NCBI GenBank assembly: GCA_025808375.1 | Contig: CP061009.1 | Location: forward strand, 2,294,001 to 2,358,000 | DNA from: Duncaniella muricolitica | GTDB lineage: Bacteria > Bacteroidota > Bacteroidia > Bacteroidales > Muribaculaceae | Length of the DNA stretch: 64,000 nucleotides | Reading direction: 5' to 3' | Shown here: positions 37,318 through 46,720 of the stretch, piece by piece | Numbering within the stretch: the stretch's first letter is position 1 | How the letters are laid out: every line of letters begins with the position of its first letter | Position numbers and translations under genes: made by a program | The notes under the pieces: model-generated | What the model saw: the letters and a program-made list of their open reading frames with translations, nothing else | Database searches by the model: none | Told to the model about the DNA's origin: nothing

Positions 37318-38427
37318 ATGTTTTCAGAAGAATTAGAAAAATACGACTGGGACGAGACAACCCGTTTCATCTCCACGCGAACAGCCGCCGATGTACGTGT
37401 GGCACTGCGTAAAGAGCATCTGAGTGTCGAAGACTTCATGGCTCTCATCTCACCGGCCGCCGAGCCGTATCTGGAGGAGATGGCTCAGCTCAGTCACCGC
37501 TATACGCTTGAGCGTTTCGGCAAGACAATATCAATGTACATCCCCATGTATGTATCAAACGCCTGCTCAAACTGCTGTGTGTATTGCGGATTCAACCACA
37601 ATAATCCGCTCACGCGCGTGACACTGACAATGGATCAGGTGCGCGCCGAGTGTGAGGCCATACGCGAGCTCGGCCCGTTTGAAAACCTACTCATCGTATC
37701 AGGCGAACACCCCAAAATCAACGGAGCCGATTATATCGAAGAAGTGCTCAAGACTGCTCGCCCCTATTTCAACAATCTCACTATCGAGGTAGGCCCCATG
37801 AGCACAGAAGAGTATGAACGACTCACACACAGCGGGCTCAACGGCGTGGTGTGTTTTCAGGAAACATATCACAAGGCCAACTACCGTAACTATCACCCCA
37901 AAGGCATGAAGTCGATATTTGACTGGCGTGTCAACGGTTTTGACCGCATGGGACAGGCCGGAGTCCACAAGATAGGTATGGGTGTGCTGATCGGCCTCGA
38001 GGACTGGCGCACTGACCTCACCATGCTCGCACGCCATCTCCGCTATCTGCGCAAGAACTATTGGAAGACCAAATACAGTATCAACTTCCCGCGCATGTGT
38101 CCTGCCGAGGGCGGCTATCAGCCCAAGGTCGTGATGAGCGACCGCGAACTGGCCCAGGTGACATTTGCATTCCGCATCTTTGACCACGATGTCGACATCT
38201 CCTACTCCACCCGTGAAAATCCGACATTCCGCGCCAATATGATGAAGCTCGGAGTCACATCCATGAGTGCGGGTAGCAAGACCGAGCCCGGAGGTTACCG
38301 CTCGACTCCCGACGCCCTTGAGCAGTTTGAGGTATCCGACCCGCGTTCGCCCAAGGCCGTGACCGAAGAAATAAGGAAACTCGGTTATGAGGCTGTGTGG
38401 AAAGACTGGGACAAAATTTTTGACTGA
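37318..38427 (+). CDS. thiH: 2-iminoacetate synthase
   Basis: A 369-aa radical-SAM tyrosine lyase that supplies dehydroglycine to ThiG. The cluster motif is C-x3-C-x2-C in NACSNCCVYCGF (near residue 85). HPKGMKSIFDWRVNGFDRMG and SAGSKTEPGGY are family stretches. It starts 28 bases after the four-repeat protein gene, with no visible promoter in the gap, so it appears to depend on transcription through the envelope cassette. Confidence 0.96.
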   Translation: MFSEELEKYDWDETTRFISTRTAADVRVALRKEHLSVEDFMALISPAAEPYLEEMAQLSHRYTLERFGKTISMYIPMYVSNACSNCCVYCGFNHNNPLTRVTLTMDQVRAECEAIRELGPFENLLIVSGEHPKINGADYIEEVLKTARPYFNNLTIEVGPMSTEEYERLTHSGLNGVVCFQETYHKANYRNYHPKGMKSIFDWRVNGFDRMGQAGVHKIGMGVLIGLEDWRTDLTMLARHLRYLRKNYWKTKYSINFPRMCPAEGGYQPKVVMSDRELAQVTFAFRIFDHDVDISYSTRENPTFRANMMKLGVTSMSAGSKTEPGGYRSTPDALEQFEVSDPRSPKAVTEEIRKLGYEAVWKDWDKIFD

Positions 38428-38451
38428 ACAAAAGTCTGAATGACTATTCTT

Positions 38452-38497
38452 AACGTGTAAAATCCCCGCTTTAAGGGATTCTACACGTTTCTTTTTC
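38452..38497 (+). terminator. Rho-independent terminator after thiH
   Basis: Arms 38452-38466 and 38475-38489 pair with one mismatch around an 8-base loop and are followed by TTCTTTTTCC. Confidence 0.8.
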
Positions 38498-38547
38498 CAG
38501 GATGCCATATAGTTGTGTGAGTAAGCATACAGGAGTGAAGATGAATT

Positions 38548-38577
38548 TTGTCAGGTGAGTGATTTTTTGTAACTTTG
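38548..38577 (+). promoter_or_regulatory. Promoter of the lon unit
   Basis: TTTTG ending at 38550, a 19-base spacer and TAACTTTG at 38570-38577: a near-perfect phylum consensus. The -7 box is 35 bases before the lon ATG. Confidence 0.8.
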
Positions 38578-38612
38578 GGGTCGCAATTATCGGTTTAATT
38601 ACACGATTGTAA

Positions 38613-41000
38613 ATGAAGGACAATACTAAGATAATATCAATCGGTCAGATTGACCTCTCTTCCGACATACCGCACAACGCACCGACTCTTGACAACCTGC
38701 CCGTGATACCGCTTCGCGACATGGTGCTTTTTCCGCAGGTGACATTTCCCATTATGATGGGACGGGAACTTACAGTGCGCACAGTCAATGCCGCCTATGA
38801 GAAAAGCATACCTGTAGGCGTCTTCTGCCAGACTGATCCGGCAATAGAGAATCCAGATGTAAAGGACCTATACCCCTATGGCGTGGTGGCCGATGTCGTA
38901 AAAGTCATCGAGCTGCCTGACGGCACACACACCGCAATACTCAACGCCCGCAGCAAGGTTAAAGTCACTGGTCCGGGTAACGGCGGAACAATACCCGGCG
39001 CGCTATCGGTATCGGTCAAGGAGTGTCGGGAGACCAATCCCCGCCCTACCGACAAAGAGTTTGCCGTGCTTGTCGAAGACATACGCTCGACTACACTGCG
39101 TATACTCGGACAGAACGGTGAAAATCCGAGTGAGCTCATGGTCAACATCAAGGATCTCAACGCGCCACCCTTGATGATCAACCTCATATGCACCCACGCA
39201 GGATTTGAACTGCACGAGAAGATGGATCTGCTGCGTCACTCACGTCTCAAGGACAGGGCCATGCATCTCATGTCTCTCATAGCCCGTCAGGAACAATTCT
39301 CGGAAATACGCTCCGAGATACGTCGTAAAGCCATGAAGAATATTGACGAACAGCAGCGCAACCATTACCTCCAGCATGAATTTGAGGTATTGCGCGACAA
39401 GCTGTATGGCAATGACGATGACAGCGTGGAGTTTGAGAAAAAAGCCGAAGGCCTGCTCATGCCTCAGACCGTACGCGACACATTCAAAAAAGAAATCGAG
39501 AAGCTGCGCCGTCTCAATCCGCAGAGTCCCGACTACTCAGTGCAATACAGCTACCTCCAACTGCTCACCGATCTGCCCTGGGGCGTGCTCGACACAGTAA
39601 ATGCCGACTTTTCAGAAGCAGAGAAAACCCTTGACCGCGACCACTACGGACTTGAGAAAGTCAAGGAGCGCATACTCGAGCAACTGGCCGTGATGATGAA
39701 TACACCCGAAGGCCGTTCACCCATCATCTGCCTTGTCGGTGCGCCCGGAGTGGGCAAAACATCGCTCGGACAGTCTATAGCACGTGCCCTCAACCGCAAG
39801 TACCAGCGCGTGTCGCTCGGCGGTCTGCATGACGAGGCCGAGATACGCGGCCACCGCCGCACCTATATCGGAGCAATGCCAGGCCGCATAATCGATGCCA
39901 TCAAGCGCGCGGGCAGTTCCAATCCCGTATTGCTTCTGGACGAAATCGACAAGACCGGCAATGACTTCAAAGGAGACCCCTCAGCCGCATTGCTCGAAGT
40001 CCTCGACCCGGAGCAGAACAGTCATTTTCACGACAATTACGTCGATGTCGACTATGACCTGTCTCACGTACTGTTCATAGCCACTGCCAATACACTCTCG
40101 ACTATACCGCAGCCTCTGCTCGACCGCATGGAGATAATCGACATATCGGGCTATCTTATAGAGGAGAAAATCGAGATTGCACGACGTCATCTTATACCGC
40201 GCGTGGCCACTGAAAACGGATTTGGTGCGGAAGAGATTGAATTTACACCCGAAGCCATCACCCACATCGTCGAGAGTTATACAAGCGAAAGCGGTGTGAG
40301 ACAGCTCGAGAAGCAGATAGCCAAAGTGGTGCGCAAGATTGTACTCCACAAGATGCGCGGACAGGAATATTCACTTACTGTCACTCCCGATAATCTCCGC
40401 GAGTATCTCGGAGTTGAACGATACACCCCCGAACGTTACGAAGTGAGCGACATACCCGGCGTTGCAGTCGGCCTGGCCTGGACAGCCATCGGCGGAGAAA
40501 TACTTTTCATCGAGTCATCATTCTCCGAAGGCAAAGGCGACAAGCTAACGCTCACCGGCAACCTCGGCGACGTGATGAAAGAGTCGGCCGTAATCGCCTC
40601 GCAGATTGTACGCTCGCGCAGCAGCCGATATGGTATCAGCAGCGAGTGGTTTGACACTCATGCACTCCACATACATGTACCCGAAGGAGCCATACCTAAG
40701 GATGGCCCGTCGGCCGGCATCACCCTCAGCACTTCGATACTTTCGGCCCTAACCGGCCGACCCGTGCGTGACCGTCTGGCAATGACAGGCGAAATCACAC
40801 TCCGCGGCAAGGTGCTCCCCGTAGGCGGCATAAAAGAGAAAATATTGGCGGCCAAGCGTGCCGGCATAACCGACATCGTGCTGTGTGCCGACAACCGCAA
40901 GGACATCGAGGATATACGTCCGATATATCTCGAAGGGCTGACATTCCACTATGTAAAAAATATCGACGAAGTGTTTGACATCGCCATCAAAGAGCAATGA
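38613..41000 (+). CDS. lon: ATP-dependent protease Lon
   Basis: A 795-aa LonA protease. The N-terminal substrate domain starts PVIPLRDMVLFP. The AAA+ module has Walker A GAPGVGKTS and Walker B LLLDEIDK. The protease domain has the Ser-Lys dyad at S700 (KDGPSAG) and K743 (GGIKEKILAAKR). It degrades damaged and regulatory proteins in the cytoplasm. It overlaps the PASTA gene by ATGA, so the products may be made in a fixed ratio. Confidence 0.97.
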   Translation: MKDNTKIISIGQIDLSSDIPHNAPTLDNLPVIPLRDMVLFPQVTFPIMMGRELTVRTVNAAYEKSIPVGVFCQTDPAIENPDVKDLYPYGVVADVVKVIELPDGTHTAILNARSKVKVTGPGNGGTIPGALSVSVKECRETNPRPTDKEFAVLVEDIRSTTLRILGQNGENPSELMVNIKDLNAPPLMINLICTHAGFELHEKMDLLRHSRLKDRAMHLMSLIARQEQFSEIRSEIRRKAMKNIDEQQRNHYLQHEFEVLRDKLYGNDDDSVEFEKKAEGLLMPQTVRDTFKKEIEKLRRLNPQSPDYSVQYSYLQLLTDLPWGVLDTVNADFSEAEKTLDRDHYGLEKVKERILEQLAVMMNTPEGRSPIICLVGAPGVGKTSLGQSIARALNRKYQRVSLGGLHDEAEIRGHRRTYIGAMPGRIIDAIKRAGSSNPVLLLDEIDKTGNDFKGDPSAALLEVLDPEQNSHFHDNYVDVDYDLSHVLFIATANTLSTIPQPLLDRMEIIDISGYLIEEKIEIARRHLIPRVATENGFGAEEIEFTPEAITHIVESYTSESGVRQLEKQIAKVVRKIVLHKMRGQEYSLTVTPDNLREYLGVERYTPERYEVSDIPGVAVGLAWTAIGGEILFIESSFSEGKGDKLTLTGNLGDVMKESAVIASQIVRSRSSRYGISSEWFDTHALHIHVPEGAIPKDGPSAGITLSTSILSALTGRPVRDRLAMTGEITLRGKVLPVGGIKEKILAAKRAGITDIVLCADNRKDIEDIRPIYLEGLTFHYVKNIDEVFDIAIKEQ

Positions 41001-41599
41001 AAAAAATATTTATACATCTCGCGCTAATGATTGTGGCAGCCATTGCCATCGGATGGCTTGCCATGCTGTGGCTTGACTCATGGACACGTCACGGAGAGAC
41101 CATTTCAGTGCCGGCAGTGCGTTCATTGGCTTATGACCGCGCAGTAGACATGCTCACAGCCGAGGGCCTGAAAGGTATCGTGGCCGACTCGGTATATGAC
41201 AACCGCACTCAGCCGGGTACCGTGATAGAGCAAAATCCCAAAGCCGGAACCATCGTAAAAGAGGGGCGCGAGGTGTATCTCACCATCAACGCCTTCTCAC
41301 CCAAGATGGTGACACTCCCCTCGCTATCCGACATATCTCTGCGTCAGGCCCGCTCGATACTCGAGGGTCTGGAGATACACAACATCGTGGAACGACGTGT
41401 GCCAAGCGACTTCAAGGATCTCGTATTGAGTGTGCGCTACAAAGGTTCGCGTCTGCATCCGGGAGCCCGTGTGCCTGTAAATGCCACGATAGAGCTTGAA
41501 GTCGGACAGGGTATGCCCGAAATCAGCCTTTCAGACTCGACCGCTGAAAGCGGAGCGGATGAAGAGGAAGCTGTCGAACATCTTGACCTATTCGATTGA
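40997..41599 (+). CDS. Membrane-anchored PASTA-domain protein
   Basis: A 200-aa protein with one N-terminal membrane helix (about residues 5-26) and two PASTA-like repeats outside the membrane, at about 36-105 (VPAVRSLAYDRAVDML…GTVIEQNPKAG) and 106-175 (LPSLSDISLRQARSIL). PASTA domains bind cell-wall fragments in other bacteria. No kinase domain is present. It is coupled to lon at its start and is followed 1 base later by the RluD-type gene. Confidence 0.87.
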   Translation: MKKIFIHLALMIVAAIAIGWLAMLWLDSWTRHGETISVPAVRSLAYDRAVDMLTAEGLKGIVADSVYDNRTQPGTVIEQNPKAGTIVKEGREVYLTINAFSPKMVTLPSLSDISLRQARSILEGLEIHNIVERRVPSDFKDLVLSVRYKGSRLHPGARVPVNATIELEVGQGMPEISLSDSTAESGADEEEAVEHLDLFD

Positions 41600-41600
41600 C

Positions 41601-42674
41601 ATGACGCAGCAGGATATCGACAACGACGATCTTGACATGCTTGACCCGTCGGTGGAAAACAACGGAGACGGCACCGGAGAGATGTATGAACATTTCCGTT
41701 TTGTGGCCGACAAGGGCCAGCAATTGCTGCGCGTAGACAAGTTTCTCGTCGCGCGGCTCGAACACTCGTCGCGCAACCGTGTGCAGCAGGCGGCCGAAGC
41801 AGGGTGCATACTCGTAAACGGGAAACCGGTAAAATCAAACTATCGCGTAAAACCGCTTGATGTGGTGCAGGTGGTCATGGACCGTCCGCGCTATGAGTTT
41901 GAGATTATAGCCGAGGACATCCCGCTCGACATTGTTTATGAAGACGATACCGTGCTCGTAGTCAACAAGCCGGCCGGGCTTGTCGTGCATCCAGGCCACG
42001 GCAACTATTCAGGTACTCTGGTCAATGCTCTCGCCTGGCATTTTCGCGACAATCCCGACTATGACGTGTCAGACCCGCGTCTCGGACTTGTACACCGAAT
42101 TGACAAAGACACATCAGGGCTGCTCGTGGTGGCAAAGACTCCCGAAGCGAAGACACATCTCGGCAAACAGTTTTTCAACAAGACCACCAAGCGTGAATAT
42201 AACGCGCTGGTGTGGGGTGTGCCCACTCCGGCAGCCGACCGCATTGAGGGCAACATAGGCCGTAACCCCAAAGACAGACTTCAGATGGCCGTCTTGCCCC
42301 CCGATGACCCGACGGGTAAATATGCAGTCACGCACTACGAAGTGTTGGAAGACTTTGTGCACGTCGCTCTGGTAAAATGTGTGCTTGAGACCGGCCGTAC
42401 CCATCAGATACGCGTACACATGACCCACAATGGGCATCCGCTATTCAGCGATGCCCGATATGGAGGAGACAAAATACTCCGCGGCGAGCGCAGCGGGTCA
42501 TATCAGAAATTTATAGCCAACTGTTTTGAGATATGCCCACGTCAGGCTCTGCACGCCCGCACTCTCGGCTTTATTCACCCGGTGACAGGAGAGGAAATGT
42601 TTTTCTCCGCACCCATACCATCCGACATGACCGCACTCATAGAAAAATGGCGTAACTACGCGTCACATATATAG
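41601..42674 (+). CDS. rluD: RluD-type 23S rRNA pseudouridine synthase
   Basis: A 357-aa RluA-family enzyme. An S4 RNA-binding domain lies at about residues 32-90 (RVDKFLVARLEHSSRNRVQQA), then a catalytic domain with the essential Asp in HRIDKDTSGLLVVAKT. The C-terminal RTHQIRVHMTHNGHPLFSD motif is typical. The ATG at 41601 was chosen; an open frame continues upstream but only through the PASTA gene. The N-terminal 20 residues are acidic and family-variable. Confidence 0.94.
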   Translation: MTQQDIDNDDLDMLDPSVENNGDGTGEMYEHFRFVADKGQQLLRVDKFLVARLEHSSRNRVQQAAEAGCILVNGKPVKSNYRVKPLDVVQVVMDRPRYEFEIIAEDIPLDIVYEDDTVLVVNKPAGLVVHPGHGNYSGTLVNALAWHFRDNPDYDVSDPRLGLVHRIDKDTSGLLVVAKTPEAKTHLGKQFFNKTTKREYNALVWGVPTPAADRIEGNIGRNPKDRLQMAVLPPDDPTGKYAVTHYEVLEDFVHVALVKCVLETGRTHQIRVHMTHNGHPLFSDARYGGDKILRGERSGSYQKFIANCFEICPRQALHARTLGFIHPVTGEEMFFSAPIPSDMTALIEKWRNYASHI

Positions 42675-42767
42675 ATGAGGGCCATCACATGCCGAAAAAT
42701 CACTTATTGTATATAAGAGCATATAATTTTTGTGCCGTCGGAGCACCGTTGTAACGTGGATTTTTCG

Positions 42768-42775
42768 TAATTTTG
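42768..42775 (+). promoter_or_regulatory. Candidate -7 box (TAATTTTG) for prs
   Basis: TAATTTTG at 42768-42775, 59 bases before the ATG. The nearest TTG is at 42749-42751, a spacer of only 16. Confidence 0.5.
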
Positions 42776-42834
42776 CACGCAGAAAGCACGGTGTGCCATA
42801 TTCGACAAGCCAAAACTCTTCATTATCACATATT

Positions 42835-43779
42835 ATGATTGACAATCTTCCACCAATCAAAGTTTTTGCCGGTACCAAGTCGCAGTACATGGCCGAGGAA
42901 ATTTGTCGTGACCTGGGTGTAGATCTGGGCAAGATGAACATCCAGTATTTTGCCGACGGCGAATTTGAAGTCTCGTTTGAGGAATCAATCCGCGGATGCG
43001 AAGTGTATCTCGTACAATCCACATTCCCCAACTCGGACAATCTGATGGAGCTTCTCCTGATGATTGACGCAGCCAAACGCGCGTCGGCCGCCTCGATTAT
43101 CGCAGTGATGCCATATTTCGGATGGGCACGCCAAGACCGCAAAGACAAACCCCGCGTATCAATCGCCGCCAAACTTGTGGCCGACTTGCTCACCACAGCC
43201 GGCGTAGACCGCGTAATCACAATGGACCTTCATGCCGACCAGATACAGGGCTTCTTTGACATTCCTGTCGACCACCTGTATGCATCGTCGGTGTTCATAC
43301 CTTATATACAGTCGCTCAATCTTGAGAATCTTGTCATCGCATCGCCCGACGTAGGCGGAGCCAAGCGAGCCAACAGTTACTCAAAATATCTCAACGTACC
43401 CCTCGTGCTCTGCCACAAGCAGCGCGCAAAGGCTAATGTCGTTGCCTCGATGACCGTAATAGGTGACGTAAAGGACAAAGACGTAATCATCGTTGACGAC
43501 ATGGTCGACACCGCAGGTACCATAACCAAGGCCGCCGATCTCATGAAAGCCGAAGGTGCTCGCAGCGTGCGTGCTCTCTGCTCTCACGCTATCATGAGCG
43601 ACCCGGCTTCGGAGCGCGTGGACAACTCCGCACTTGTCGAGATGATGTTTACCAACTCCATCCCCTTCAACAAGAGCTGTCATAAGGTGACCATACTGTC
43701 AGTGGCCCGTCTGTTTGCCGACACAATACGTCGCGTTCACACCCACGAGTCCATTTCGTCACAGTACCTTATAAAATAA
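42835..43779 (+). CDS. prs: Ribose-phosphate pyrophosphokinase
   Basis: A 314-aa enzyme that makes PRPP for nucleotide, histidine and NAD synthesis. Family motifs are IKVFAGTKSQYMAEEI, the ATP-binding FGWARQDRKDKPR, VITMDLHADQIQGFF and the PRPP loop VIIVDDMVDTAGTI. The ATG at 42835 gives the standard length. Single-gene unit with a terminator after it. Confidence 0.96.
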   Translation: MIDNLPPIKVFAGTKSQYMAEEICRDLGVDLGKMNIQYFADGEFEVSFEESIRGCEVYLVQSTFPNSDNLMELLLMIDAAKRASAASIIAVMPYFGWARQDRKDKPRVSIAAKLVADLLTTAGVDRVITMDLHADQIQGFFDIPVDHLYASSVFIPYIQSLNLENLVIASPDVGGAKRANSYSKYLNVPLVLCHKQRAKANVVASMTVIGDVKDKDVIIVDDMVDTAGTITKAADLMKAEGARSVRALCSHAIMSDPASERVDNSALVEMMFTNSIPFNKSCHKVTILSVARLFADTIRRVHTHESISSQYLIK

Positions 43780-43810
43780 GCAGGGCTTCGAAAAAGTCCG
43801 ATAAAGTCTG

Positions 43811-43868
43811 AAAGAGTTGAGATAATGGTTTCATAGACACAAGCCTATTATCTTGACTCTTTTTTACC
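43811..43868 (+). terminator. Terminator after prs
   Basis: AAAGAGTTGAGATAATGG (from 43811) pairs with the stretch 43844-43862 with two or three mismatches or bulges, followed by a T-run to 43865. Confidence 0.7.
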
Positions 43869-43905
43869 AATACAGACCTTAATCAATTATTACAACCAAA
43901 TAGCC

Positions 43906-46017
43906 ATGACTCTAAAAAACATTATGGCCTCCACAGCAGTAGCAACTTTACTGGCAGGATGTTCAGCTTCAGCGGGTAGCGATGAAAAAATCATCGACAA
44001 GCCCGAGTTTACATCAGCGACCGGCGTGTTTGACATAAGTGCACTCGAGGCCTTAGGCACGGTAGGCGCACCCGTAGTATCACCCGACGGGAGCAAAGTA
44101 CTCTTCGGCATCTCCTACGAGAGCCTTGAGGAGAACAGGAGCAATATGGACCTTTATGTGATGAATCCCGACGGCTCGGACATCAAACGTATCACCCGCA
44201 CTTCCGGCAGCGAAAGTTCTTACTGCTGGATTGACGGCGGCAAAAAAATTGCCTTTATCTATGCCCCCGACGGTGTGGCTCAGGTGTGGGTGATGAATGC
44301 CGACGGCTCCAGCCGCAAGCAGGTGACCGACATCGAGAAAGGTGTAAGCGGATTTGTATTCTCGCCCGACGAGACCAAACTCCTGCTTATATCCAATATC
44401 AAATATTCACGCGATGCCAAGGATATATATCCCGATCTGCCTAAAGCAACCGGTCGTGTCATCGACGATATGATGTACAAGCACTGGGATCAGTGGGTGA
44501 CAGAAATCCCCCACCCCTTCCTGGCCGATTTTGACGGTGCAAAGGCCACCAATGTGATTGACATTATGGCCGATGAGCCTCGCTATGAGTCACCCATGCT
44601 CCCCTTCGGCGGCATCGAATCGTTTGCCTGGGCTCCCGACTCGAAAAGCCTCGTGTACACATCACGCAAGAAAGAAGGCAAAGAGTATGCCATCTCGACC
44701 AACTCCGACCTCTATCTCTACACTATAGCCGACGGCTCGACCCGCAATCTCACCGAGGGCATGATGGGATATGACACCAACCCCGTGTTCTCGCCCGACG
44801 GCTCGACCCTCGCATGGCTGTCAATGGAACATGACGGATATGAGAGCGACAAAAACCGCATCTTCACCCTCGATATGGCTTCAGGAACAAAGACCGACCT
44901 TACCGCCGACTGGGACTATACCGTCAATGAGATAGACTGGAATCCTGATGGAAAATCACTCTGCTTCATCGCACACAAGGATGGTGTGACCCCTGTGTTT
45001 ACAATCAGCACCGAGTCACACGAGGTGAGCGAAATCGCCAACGGCGTATGTGACTACGCGGGTCTCAACATAGCCGGCGACGGCACTGTATTCACCCGCC
45101 GTCACGCCATGACCTATCCCAACGAGATATGCAGTGTGGTCAACGGCGAGGTAAAACAGCTCACCAATGTCAACACCGAGCTGCTCGGCTCGCTCAAGAT
45201 GCCCACCGTAGAGAAGAAGATGGTGCCCACCACCGATGGTAAGGAAATGCTCGTATGGGTGGTGTATCCTCCGGAGTTTGACCCCAACAAGAAATATCCC
45301 GCGCTTCTCTACTGCCAGGGTGGTCCGCAGCAGGCTGTCAGCCAGTTCTGGAGCACACGCTGGAACTTTGCCCTCATGGCCTCGAACGGCTATATCATCA
45401 TCGCCCCCAACCGCCGCGGCCTTCCCGGTTTCGGCACCGAGTGGAATGCCCAGATTTCGGGTGACTATCCCGGCCAGAACATGCGCGACTATCTTGCAGC
45501 AGTCGACTACATGAAGCAGTATCCCTATGTTGACAGCGAACATATCGGAGCCACCGGCGCAAGCTATGGCGGATTTTCGGTATACTGGCTCGCCGGCAAC
45601 CACGATCACCGCTTCTCGGCACTTCTCGCTCATGCCGGCATCTTCAATATGGAAGCTCAGTATCTTGAGACCGAGGAGTTGTGGTTTGCCAACTGGGATA
45701 TGGGCGGAGCTTTCTGGGAAAAAGACAACGCCACAGCCCAGCGCACATTTGCCAACTCCCCTCACAAGTTTGTTGACAAATGGGACACCCCTATCATGAT
45801 TTCACATGGCGAGTTTGACTACCGCATCCTCTCATCGCAGGGCGAAATGGCATTTAACGCAGCCAAGCTCCGCGGTATTCCCGCCGAGATGGTAATCTTC
45901 CCTGACGAAAACCACTGGATACTAAAACCGCAGAACGCTGTAATGTGGCAGCGACTCTTCTTCCGCTGGTTTGACCGCTGGCTGAAGCCCCAGGCTCAGG
46001 AAGCTCAGGCCGAATAA
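43906..46017 (+). CDS. S9-family lipoprotein peptidase (dipeptidyl or oligopeptidase type)
   Basis: A 703-aa prolyl-oligopeptidase-fold enzyme. The N-terminus ends in a lipobox (TLLAGC), so it is a lipoprotein, probably facing the periplasm or surface. Residues about 45-430 form a TolB/beta-propeller (repeated S-P-D-G strands). The C-terminal alpha/beta-hydrolase carries the triad S553 (GASYGGF), D638 (GEFDYRI) and H670 (DENHWIL). The exact substrate is unknown; peptide scavenging is likely. Confidence 0.93.
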   Translation: MTLKNIMASTAVATLLAGCSASAGSDEKIIDKPEFTSATGVFDISALEALGTVGAPVVSPDGSKVLFGISYESLEENRSNMDLYVMNPDGSDIKRITRTSGSESSYCWIDGGKKIAFIYAPDGVAQVWVMNADGSSRKQVTDIEKGVSGFVFSPDETKLLLISNIKYSRDAKDIYPDLPKATGRVIDDMMYKHWDQWVTEIPHPFLADFDGAKATNVIDIMADEPRYESPMLPFGGIESFAWAPDSKSLVYTSRKKEGKEYAISTNSDLYLYTIADGSTRNLTEGMMGYDTNPVFSPDGSTLAWLSMEHDGYESDKNRIFTLDMASGTKTDLTADWDYTVNEIDWNPDGKSLCFIAHKDGVTPVFTISTESHEVSEIANGVCDYAGLNIAGDGTVFTRRHAMTYPNEICSVVNGEVKQLTNVNTELLGSLKMPTVEKKMVPTTDGKEMLVWVVYPPEFDPNKKYPALLYCQGGPQQAVSQFWSTRWNFALMASNGYIIIAPNRRGLPGFGTEWNAQISGDYPGQNMRDYLAAVDYMKQYPYVDSEHIGATGASYGGFSVYWLAGNHDHRFSALLAHAGIFNMEAQYLETEELWFANWDMGGAFWEKDNATAQRTFANSPHKFVDKWDTPIMISHGEFDYRILSSQGEMAFNAAKLRGIPAEMVIFPDENHWILKPQNAVMWQRLFFRWFDRWLKPQAQEAQAE

Positions 46018-46053
46018 TATATAAGTATCCTCAGAAGAGGTCCACAATCTATA

Positions 46054-46099
46054 ACAAAGACAAAAGTTTCATGGAAAAGAAACTTTTGTCTTTGTTTAT
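46054..46099 (+). terminator. Terminator after the S9 peptidase gene
   Basis: A 17-bp perfect stem, 46054-46070 with 46079-46095, around an 8-base loop, with T-rich bases at its right edge. Confidence 0.85.
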
Positions 46100-46170
46100 A
46101 TCTGCAATCTGAACCAAATAGCTCAGGTTGAATGTATTTTATATTTCGTCAAATTTCCATAAATTTGCGC

Positions 46171-46569
46171 ATGGAAGTTATCATATTTATCTTAGCATCA
46201 TCTCTATTGTGGATTATAGGATTTCCTATAATTGCATATCCGTATTACAAGAGTTTGAAAAAAGAATATAATTGTCCTGACGGGCTTTTTGCATTCGCAA
46301 TATTTTCGGCACTACCTATTTTCGCAACTCCCGTTATCGCTTACGTGATATTTGTTGCCGTATGGTTTAATAGGGCTTTATCCGCCATTCCCCTGTTATT
46401 TTACCCTTTTTGCAATATATATGGCCTGTATCTCTTCTACAAGTCATATACATCAACTAAAAGTAAAAAAGCCATATGGTATTTAATTGCAATATGGGGA
46501 GTTTTAATACTTCTCATACTGTCTTTTTTCATGATTCTTGAACTATATCGTGGCCATATATTCTTGTAA
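46171..46569 (+). CDS. Orphan AT-rich membrane protein
   Basis: A 132-aa hydrophobic protein not recognised. Three or four membrane segments can be seen, at about residues 2-22 (VIIFILASSLLWIIGFPIIA), 38-62, 68-88 and 103-125, with a basic loop (SYTSTKSKKAIWY) before the last. An in-frame ATG at 46132 would add 13 residues, but a TAAATTTG -7-like box at 46160-46167 sits just before the ATG at 46171. Its base composition is clearly more AT-rich than its neighbours, which suggests recent acquisition. It has terminators or promoters on both sides and no operon partner. Confidence 0.6.
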   Translation: MEVIIFILASSLLWIIGFPIIAYPYYKSLKKEYNCPDGLFAFAIFSALPIFATPVIAYVIFVAVWFNRALSAIPLLFYPFCNIYGLYLFYKSYTSTKSKKAIWYLIAIWGVLILLILSFFMILELYRGHIFL

Positions 46570-46659
46570 AAAAACGATTGCGACAATATCGTAAAATGTA
46601 AAACGCCGTCAATTAATCATACTTTTTTACCCATGTTTTTGTAATATTAGCAATCGGGC

Positions 46660-46690
46660 TTGATAATATACCACTTATTTGCTATATTTG
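46660..46690 (+). promoter_or_regulatory. Promoter of the alpha-galactosidase gene
   Basis: TTG at 46660-46662, a 20-base spacer and TATATTTG at 46683-46690, 30 bases before the ATG. Confidence 0.75.
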
Positions 46691-46720
46691 TACAAAATAA
46701 CCAATTACCTAAAAGATTTC

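Noticed and set aside
45016..45765. A 249-codon minus-strand open frame
   Set aside because: Antisense to the catalytic domain of the S9 peptidase; shadow frame.
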